This document shows, in pieces, positions 1 to 5,070 of a DNA stretch of 6,379 nucleotides. A program made the translations under genes and the position numbers. Each line of letters begins with the position of its first letter. Position 1 is the stretch's first letter. The notes beneath the pieces were generated by a model. It was not told the DNA's origin. It made no database searches and saw only the letters and a program-made list of their open reading frames with translations. Origin of the DNA: JAZGHN01 sp964496725 (GTDB lineage Bacteria; Chloroflexota; Dehalococcoidia; Dehalococcoidales; E44-bin46); the NCBI GenBank assembly GCA_964496725.1, contig CAZCAS010000072.1:1-6379 (forward strand). Reading direction: 5' to 3'.

Positions 1-1
1 G

Positions 2-352
2 GAGGAGATAGGCAAGTTTGCCAATACAACGCTTATTCTTAACCTCCTGCCCATTTTTGATGACCTGGAACGAGCCTTCGCCGCCATTCCATCTCGTCTG
101 GCCAAGGCAGACTGGGTAGAGGGCATCAAGCTCATCGAGCGCAAGCTTTGGGCAAGCCTGGAGACACAAGGGTTGTCCCGGATAAAGGCACTGGGTGAGC
201 CGTTTGACCCAAACTTCCATGAGGCAGTTAGGGAGGATAGGGGCGAAGAAGGGATAGTGGTTGAGGAAATACAACGGGGCTACAAATTACATGATAGAGT
301 TATTCGTCCAGCCAAAGTAGTGGTTGGCAATGGCGAAGAAAAGGAGGAGTAA
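2..352 (+). CDS. grpE: GrpE nucleotide exchange factor, 3' part only
   Basis: This is the C-terminal 116 residues of GrpE, read in the frame that begins at base 2 and ends at TAA 350-352; the start and most of the N-terminal coiled coil lie upstream of the window. GrpE is a cytoplasmic dimer that releases ADP from DnaK so that ATP can rebind and substrate is let go. Visible residues 1-60 are the end of the long helix and the four-helix-bundle region (LLPIFDDLERAF, about 15-26). Residues 61-112 form the beta-domain that contacts the DnaK ATPase domain, with the family hallmarks GEPFDPNFHEAV (65-76) and GYKLHDRVIRPAKVVV (93-108). The protein ends in an acidic tail, EEKEE. The gap to dnaK is 3 nt, and the dnaK ribosome binding site lies inside the last grpE codons, which indicates one operon. 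No frame disruption is seen. The identification is firm; only completeness is lacking. Confidence 0.95.
   Translation, partial: EEIGKFANTTLILNLLPIFDDLERAFAAIPSRLAKADWVEGIKLIERKLWASLETQGLSRIKALGEPFDPNFHEAVREDRGEEGIVVEEIQRGYKLHDRVIRPAKVVVGNGEEKEE
342..347 (+). promoter_or_regulatory. Shine-Dalgarno site of dnaK
   Basis: A perfect AGGAGG lies 8 nt before the dnaK ATG at 356. It is embedded in the last lysine and glutamate codons of grpE, so translation of grpE runs through it. This is the strongest ribosome binding site in the window, which fits the high demand for DnaK. It supports the ATG at 356 as the start. Confidence 0.85.
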
Positions 353-355
353 ACG

Positions 356-2239
356 ATGGGAAAGGTTATAGGTATTGACTTAGGTACAACTTTTTCGTGT
401 GTGGCAGTGATGGAGGCAGGAGAACCAAAGGTCATTCCAAATGCTGAGGGTGGTCGCACCACCCCATCAGTAGTAGCGATAAGCAAGACCGGCGAGCGCC
501 TGGTGGGCCAAGTAGCTAGACGCCAAGCTATCACTAACCCCGACAATACCATATTCAGTATCAAGCGCCTGATGGGGCGCAAGTTTGACGAGCCCACAGT
601 AGAATACGACAGGAAGCTCCTGCCCTTTAAGATAACCAAAGCGGCTAACAGCGATGCCTGGGTGAAAATGGGTGATAAGGAGTATAGCCCCCCGGAAATC
701 TCAGCCATGATTCTACAAAAACTCAAGGCAGATGCTGAGGCTTACCTCGGCGAGAAGGTTACCGAAGCCGTAATCACCGTTCCTGCCTACTTCAATGATA
801 GCCAGCGGCAGGCAACCAAGGATGCCGGCAAGATAGCCGGGCTCAAAGTACTGCGAATAATCAATGAGCCCACAGCCGCCTCCCTGGCCTACGGGCTGGA
901 CAAGAAGGGGGAGGAGACAATCGCCGTCTATGACCTTGGTGGCGGTACTTTTGACATCTCCATTCTAGAACTGGGGGAAGGCACCTTCCAGGTCAAATCA
1001 ACCAACGGTGATACCCACCTTGGCGGCGACGATTTTGACCAGAGAATTATGGACTGGCTATGCGATGAGTTCAAGCGGGAGCAGGGGATAGATCTAAGAC
1101 AGGATAAGATGGCTCTACAACGACTGAAGGAGGCGGCGGAAAAGGCCAAGTGTGAGCTTTCCACCGTCCAGCAGACCGAAGTAAACCTTCCCTTTATCAC
1201 CGCTGACGCCAGCGATCCCAAGCATCTTAGCATTACCCTCACCCGGTCTAAACTAGAACAACTGGTAATGGACCTGGTAGAGAAGAGTATAGAGCCCTGC
1301 CGCCAGGCACTGGCTGATGCCGAAAAAACCCCCGGTCAAATTGATGAGGTGATTATGGTTGGCGGTCAAACGAGGATGCCTCTGGTCCACGGGAAGGTAA
1401 AACAATTTTTTAACAAAGAACCTCATAAGGGGGTCAACCCTGATGAGGTAGTCGCTGTCGGCGCCGCTATTCAGGCAGGGGTACTCAAAGGAGATGTCAA
1501 GGATGTCCTGCTCCTTGATGTTACCCCCCTTACTCTGGGCATCGAGACCCTTGGTGGCGTGGCAACCCCCCTCATCCCCCGCAATACCACCATACCCACC
1601 GCCAAGAGCCAGATTTTCAGCACGGCTGCTGATAACCAGCCCAGTGTCGAAATCCACGTTCTCCAGGGCGAGAGACCTATGGCAACCGATAATAGAACCC
1701 TAGGACGGTTTATGCTCGATGGTATCCTGCCGGCACCACGAGGGGTGCCCCAGATTGAGGTCACCTTTGACATTGATGCCAATGGCATCCTCAACGTTAA
1801 GGCTCACGATAAAGGCACCGGCAAGGAGCAGAAGATAACCATCACTGCTTCCAGCGGACTGGCTAAAGAAGAGGTAGAAAAAATGCAGCGGGAGGCAGAG
1901 ATACATGCTGCCGAGGATACCAAGCGGCGTGAAGAGATCGAGGCACGCAACGCCGCTGATACCCTAGCCTATACCGCTGAGAAGACCCTAAGAGACCAGA
2001 AAGATAAGATACCCGCAGACCTGAACAAGGAAGTAGAGGAGAAGATACAGGCGGTGAAATCGGCGCTTCAAGGCAACGACATTGAGGCTATACGCCGAAC
2101 GACACAGGAGCTATCCAGTGTCATGCAAAAAATAGGCGCCGCCGTCTACCAGCAACAGCAGCCACCACCCCCCAGTAAAGGAGGAGATGGAGAAGGCGGT
2201 GACGAAGGTACCGTAGAGGGCGAGTTCCACGAGGTCTAA
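356..2239 (+). CDS. dnaK: Hsp70 chaperone DnaK
   Basis: Complete 627-residue cytoplasmic Hsp70 that binds exposed hydrophobic peptide segments in an ATP-controlled cycle driven by DnaJ and GrpE. The ATPase domain (about 1-380) holds the phosphate-1 loop IDLGTTFS (7-14), Lys70, Pro143, Glu171, the phosphate-2 loop VYDLGGGTFDISIL (191-204) and the adenosine loop MVGGQTRMP (334-342). The interdomain linker DVLLLDV is at 383-389. The beta-sandwich substrate domain follows (about 390-500, with LGIETLGG and the conserved block around APRGVPQIEVTF 460-471), and then a helical lid. The tail from about 597 is disordered and rich in Gln/Pro/Gly/acidic residues, ending EFHEV. Length is close to the E. 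coli protein (638). Residues 79-103 carry the extra ATPase-domain segment known from Gram-negative-type DnaK and absent from Firmicutes forms. One deviation is Gly346 where the third Hsp70 signature normally has a charged or polar residue. The start is set by AGGAGG 8 nt upstream and the conserved MGKVIGIDLG. No heat-shock promoter or CIRCE element is seen here; control probably lies upstream of the cluster. Confidence 0.98.
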   Translation: MGKVIGIDLGTTFSCVAVMEAGEPKVIPNAEGGRTTPSVVAISKTGERLVGQVARRQAITNPDNTIFSIKRLMGRKFDEPTVEYDRKLLPFKITKAANSDAWVKMGDKEYSPPEISAMILQKLKADAEAYLGEKVTEAVITVPAYFNDSQRQATKDAGKIAGLKVLRIINEPTAASLAYGLDKKGEETIAVYDLGGGTFDISILELGEGTFQVKSTNGDTHLGGDDFDQRIMDWLCDEFKREQGIDLRQDKMALQRLKEAAEKAKCELSTVQQTEVNLPFITADASDPKHLSITLTRSKLEQLVMDLVEKSIEPCRQALADAEKTPGQIDEVIMVGGQTRMPLVHGKVKQFFNKEPHKGVNPDEVVAVGAAIQAGVLKGDVKDVLLLDVTPLTLGIETLGGVATPLIPRNTTIPTAKSQIFSTAADNQPSVEIHVLQGERPMATDNRTLGRFMLDGILPAPRGVPQIEVTFDIDANGILNVKAHDKGTGKEQKITITASSGLAKEEVEKMQREAEIHAAEDTKRREEIEARNAADTLAYTAEKTLRDQKDKIPADLNKEVEEKIQAVKSALQGNDIEAIRRTTQELSSVMQKIGAAVYQQQQPPPPSKGGDGEGGDEGTVEGEFHEV

Positions 2240-2246
2240 GGTATAA

Positions 2247-3323
2247 ATGCAAGCAAAACGAGATTACTATGAAATCCTCGGCATCCCCAGAACCGCTACC
2301 GACGAGGAGATAAGGAGAGCCTTCCGCAAGCTCGCCTTTAAATACCACCCTGACCATAACCACGAGGATAACTCAGGGGAAAAATTTAAAGAGGTAAACG
2401 AGGCCTACGAGGTGCTCTCTGACCCGGATAAACGCACCGCCTATGACCGCTTTGGGCATGGTGGAGCCGAAGGTCTTTTCGGGCGGGGCTTTGAGGGCTT
2501 TGAATTTGGTGGTTTCGGCGATATCTTTGATGCCTTCTTCGGCGGCCCAACCACGGCTGCCCGTCAAGCCCCCCAGCGCGGTGCTGACCTCCACTATAAT
2601 ATCGGCATCACCCTTGAGGAAGCAGCGCTCGGTTGCCAGAAGGAGGTAAATATCCTGCGCACCGGGCATTGCTCCATGTGTCAGGGCATCGGCAGCAAGC
2701 CGGGTAGTAAGCCTGCTCGATGCCCCAACTGTAATGGCACCGGGCAGGTACACCGTGTGCAGCAGAGTATCTTTGGTCGCTTCACCAATATCACCGTTTG
2801 CTCGCAGTGCAATGGCGAAGGCAACATTATAACTGACCCCTGCACTCAGTGCCACGGCACAGGTAAAGAGAAGCAAAAGCGCAGCATCTCAGTCAAAATC
2901 CCACCCGGGGTGGATAATAACTCCCAGATGCGCCTCAGGGGTGAAGGCCACGCCGGAACAAGGGGGGGCTCTTCAGGCGACCTCTACATCACTTTAGCAG
3001 TGGAAAAACATGAATTTTTCCAGCGGGATGGCGATGACATCACTTACGAACTGCCAATCAATTTTGCTCAAGCCGCCCTCGGCACCGAGGTAGAAGTGCC
3101 TACCATAGACGGCAAAAAAGCCAAGCTCAAGATTCCAGCGGGCAGCCAAACAGGCAAGGTATTCCGACTAAAAAATAAGGGGATATCTCATCTCCACCGG
3201 AGGGGGTGTGGCGACCAGTTGGTTGCCCTGCGGGTAGTTACCCCCGACTCTCTAACTAAAAAACAGCGCAAGCTATTCCAAGAATTGGCTGATACCTTAG
3301 GATCAGATGAAAGCCCGGAGTAA
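2247..3323 (+). CDS. dnaJ: Class I J-domain co-chaperone DnaJ
   Basis: Complete 358-residue DnaJ that delivers unfolded proteins to DnaK and stimulates its ATP hydrolysis. The J domain (about 4-71) begins RDYYEILGI and has the essential HPD at 34-36. The Gly/Phe-rich linker (about 70-100) contains repeated GFEGFEFGGFGDIF-type sequence. The zinc-binding region (about 129-212) has all four CxxCxGxG repeats: CSMCQGIG 142-149, CPNCNGTG 159-166, CSQCNGEG 185-192 and CTQCHGTG 199-206, so both zinc sites look intact. The C-terminal client-binding domains follow (KIPPGVDNNSQMRLRGEGHAG from 217, then KIPAGSQTGKVFRLKNKG from 295). It is slightly shorter than E. coli DnaJ (376). The segment HRRGCGDQ (317-324) departs from the usual GxGRGDQ and places an extra cysteine at 321. 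The gene starts 7 nt after the dnaK stop with only a weak AAGG (2238-2241), so translation is probably coupled to dnaK. Four complete zinc repeats mark it as class I rather than a CbpA-like protein. Confidence 0.97.
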   Translation: MQAKRDYYEILGIPRTATDEEIRRAFRKLAFKYHPDHNHEDNSGEKFKEVNEAYEVLSDPDKRTAYDRFGHGGAEGLFGRGFEGFEFGGFGDIFDAFFGGPTTAARQAPQRGADLHYNIGITLEEAALGCQKEVNILRTGHCSMCQGIGSKPGSKPARCPNCNGTGQVHRVQQSIFGRFTNITVCSQCNGEGNIITDPCTQCHGTGKEKQKRSISVKIPPGVDNNSQMRLRGEGHAGTRGGSSGDLYITLAVEKHEFFQRDGDDITYELPINFAQAALGTEVEVPTIDGKKAKLKIPAGSQTGKVFRLKNKGISHLHRRGCGDQLVALRVVTPDSLTKKQRKLFQELADTLGSDESPE

Positions 3324-3333
3324 GTTAACAGGC
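3324..3333. other. 10-bp junction between convergent clusters
   Basis: The dnaJ stop (TAA 3321-3323) and the gpsA stop (TGA on the - strand, 3334-3336) face each other across only 10 bp. There is no room for a bidirectional intrinsic terminator in the gap, and I see no GC-rich hairpin followed by a T-run on either strand nearby. Transcripts from each side would be expected to run into the other cluster unless ended by Rho or by a weak structure within the coding sequence. Confidence 0.8.
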
Positions 3334-4386
3334 TCAGGAACGCTTTTCATTCTTGAAAAGGGAAGACAGCTCCCATTTCTGACCAGCTAATTCATGCCTA
3401 GACCCAGCTGCCATTGACTCCACTATTGTCTGGCGGGGGTCGGCACCCCTAAATAGCACCTGATAAATCTTTTCCGTAATGGGCATCTCCAGACCGAGCT
3501 GTTGAGCCAGCTCGCAGGCAGCAATAGTAGTATTCACACCCTCAGCCACGCCAGTCATTGAAGCCGTTATCTCTTTTAACGAGCGCCCCTTGGTTAGCTC
3601 TACCCCTACATAGTGATTGCGACTCAACGGGCTGGCACAGGTAGTGATTACATCGCCCACACCAGCTAGACCAGCAAAGGTGAGAGGATTCGCTCCGAGA
3701 GCCAGGCCCAGAGCCGCCATCTCAATCAGACCACGGGTGATAAAGGCTGCCTTGGCATTATCGCCATAGCCCAGCCCATCAACCATGCCAGCGCCCAGGG
3801 CAATGATATTTTTTAATGCCCCACCCAACTCCACACCCACGACATCGGTATTGGTATACACACAGAATTTAGGTGTGGTCAGCAGTTTCTGTGCTTTCCC
3901 GGCTACAACTTCATCCTCAGCAGCCACCACTGTAGCCGCCGGCAACTCGCGAATAATCTCCCTTGAAAGATTAGGCCCGGAAAGGACGCAAATATTAGAG
4001 TGAAAGCGAGGGTCTATCTCATCAGCAATTACCTGTGACATACGCTTGCAGCTACCTAACTCCAGACCCTTGGCCGCACTCACCACCATCATCGACTCAT
4101 CAAGATAACCCTGAACCAATCTTATATTCTGCCGCATAGTCTGGGAAGGCACAACCAGAATTACTGCCTCCACCCCAGTCAATGCTTCATCCAGCGAGCT
4201 GGTGATAGATAGCTGGGGCGGGAAGGTGGCACCGGGAAGCAGGCCCGCATTGGGCCCAGCCTTTATCAATTCAGCAACTTCCTGCTTTGTCCGCGCCCAC
4301 AACCTGACCCCCAACCCTTTATGTGCTAACACCACCCCAAGGGTTTTACCCCATGTAGTGGTGCCAATAATAGCAATACTAGGCAT
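3334..4386 (-). CDS. gpsA: Glycerol-3-phosphate dehydrogenase [NAD(P)+]
   Basis: Complete 350-residue cytoplasmic enzyme that reduces dihydroxyacetone phosphate to sn-glycerol 3-phosphate, the backbone of phospholipids. The N-terminal Rossmann domain opens IAIIGTTTWGKTLG (4-17); the usual dinucleotide loop GxGxWG appears here as GTTTWG (8-13). Further family marks are VPSQ (79-82), SAAKGLE (103-109) and SGPNLS (136-141). The signature GALKNIIALGAGMVDGLGYGDN (189-210) contains the catalytic Lys192. Others are NAKAAFITRGL (210-220), GLAGVGDVITTC (239-250), SRN (255-257) and AEGVNT (281-286). Length is typical (about 330-350). The ATG lies 3 nt past the plsY stop. Its product is the substrate of the PlsY enzyme encoded just upstream, so the pair forms a metabolic unit. 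The GTTTWG form matches my recollection of Dehalococcoides GpsA. NADH versus NADPH preference cannot be told from sequence alone. Confidence 0.97.
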   Translation of the reverse strand: MPSIAIIGTTTWGKTLGVVLAHKGLGVRLWARTKQEVAELIKAGPNAGLLPGATFPPQLSITSSLDEALTGVEAVILVVPSQTMRQNIRLVQGYLDESMMVVSAAKGLELGSCKRMSQVIADEIDPRFHSNICVLSGPNLSREIIRELPAATVVAAEDEVVAGKAQKLLTTPKFCVYTNTDVVGVELGGALKNIIALGAGMVDGLGYGDNAKAAFITRGLIEMAALGLALGANPLTFAGLAGVGDVITTCASPLSRNHYVGVELTKGRSLKEITASMTGVAEGVNTTIAACELAQQLGLEMPITEKIYQVLFRGADPRQTIVESMAAGSRHELAGQKWELSSLFKNEKRS

Positions 4387-4389
4387 ATA

Positions 4390-5070
4390 CTATTTCACGC
4401 TCCTGGCTGAATGTCCTCTGAGCTTAGCGCTCTCGCCTAGCCTACGCTCCTTGCCCGCCAGTAAACGGGCAATATTACCCCGATGCATAACAATAATCAC
4501 TATGTTGCCGATCAGAGCATAAATCAGATACTCGACGGGGAATCCATTGAAAATAGTGAGGGGGGCTAAAACGGCATAGGTACTTACCGCCGCACAAATA
4601 GAGCCCAGGGAGACAAACTTGGTTAAGCCGACTCCAATAATAAAAACCTCGCCACCGAAGATCGCTGCTGGAGGGTACAATGCCGCCAGTCCGCCAAAGA
4701 AGGTGGCAACACCCCTGCCCCCTCCACGAAACTTAAGAAATATTGAGCGTGTATGCCCAGCCATTGCCGCTAGAGCAGCTATAACCTGAGCAATCAGCAC
4801 CCCAAAGCTAAAACCACCCACCACCAACTGCTCTCTACCAACTATTAACCCGGCGATTATGACTGCCAATACTCCCTTCATCAAGTCTAAGCTGAAGACC
4901 ATAGCCGCTGTTTTAGTGCCAGCTGTTCGCAACACATTAGTAGCCCCCATCCTGCCACTGCCATACTGCCTGACATCTACGTTAGCCCTCCGCTTGCTTA
5001 TCAACACGCCAAAGGGAATAGAACCCAGAAGATAACCAATTACCCCCACCATAATCAACTTTGTTATCAC
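4390..5070 (-). CDS. plsY: Acyl-phosphate:glycerol-3-phosphate acyltransferase
   Basis: Complete 226-residue integral membrane enzyme that transfers an acyl chain from acyl-phosphate (made by PlsX) to position 1 of glycerol 3-phosphate, giving lysophosphatidic acid. About six hydrophobic stretches are visible (roughly 5-24, 55-77, 83-104, 125-147, 152-174, 178-196). Motif 1 is GSGRMGATNVLRTAG (37-51). Motif 2 is GHTRSIFLKF (105-114) followed by RGGGRGVATFFGG. Motif 3 is HRGNIARLLAGKERRLG (196-212). Motif 2 normally reads KFKGGKGVAT, so this protein has one additional glycine (GGG at 116-118). Length is slightly above the usual 190-220, mainly from a basic C-terminal tail after 212. The start is taken as GTG 5068-5070, overlapping the der stop by 4 nt (GTGA) and preceded by an AGGGGTG site. 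An in-frame ATG at 5050-5052 (residue 7) is the alternative. Der-PlsY-GpsA appear to be co-transcribed. Confidence 0.96.
   Translation of the reverse strand: MITKLIMVGVIGYLLGSIPFGVLISKRRANVDVRQYGSGRMGATNVLRTAGTKTAAMVFSLDLMKGVLAVIIAGLIVGREQLVVGGFSFGVLIAQVIAALAAMAGHTRSIFLKFRGGGRGVATFFGGLAALYPPAAIFGGEVFIIGVGLTKFVSLGSICAAVSTYAVLAPLTIFNGFPVEYLIYALIGNIVIIVMHRGNIARLLAGKERRLGESAKLRGHSARSVK
4400..4404 (-). promoter_or_regulatory. Putative Shine-Dalgarno site of gpsA
   Basis: AGGAG on the - strand lies within the last codons of plsY, 13 nt before the gpsA ATG at 4386. The spacing is long compared with the usual 5-9 nt. No better site is seen in between, so gpsA translation may depend partly on ribosomes that have just ended plsY 3 nt upstream of the ATG. 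Confidence 0.5.

Noticed and set aside
1732..1749. GC-rich hairpin GGCACC-6 nt-GGTGCC in dnaK.
   Set aside because: It encodes the highly conserved APRGVP segment, so the symmetry is explained by protein constraint; no T-run follows.
928..1906. Several antisense open frames of 68-134 codons across dnaK.
   Set aside because: They are shadows of the strongly coding dnaK frame; their translations show no family motif, and I see no credible start site for them.
3343..3360. Perfect 6-bp inverted repeat CTTTTC-6 nt-GAAAAG just past dnaJ, considered as a terminator.
   Set aside because: The stem is short and AT-rich, lies inside the last codons of gpsA, and has no following T-run on either strand.
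4424..4432. TTAGCGCTC resembles one arm of the HrcA/CIRCE operator.
   Set aside because: There is no matching GAGTGCTAA-type arm 9 nt away, and it lies in the plsY C-terminal coding region, not at a promoter.
5050..5052. ATG at plsY residue 7 as the start codon.
   Set aside because: The upstream GTG overlaps the der stop (GTGA) and has a better placed AGGGGTG site. The ATG remains possible, since the residues lost are not conserved.
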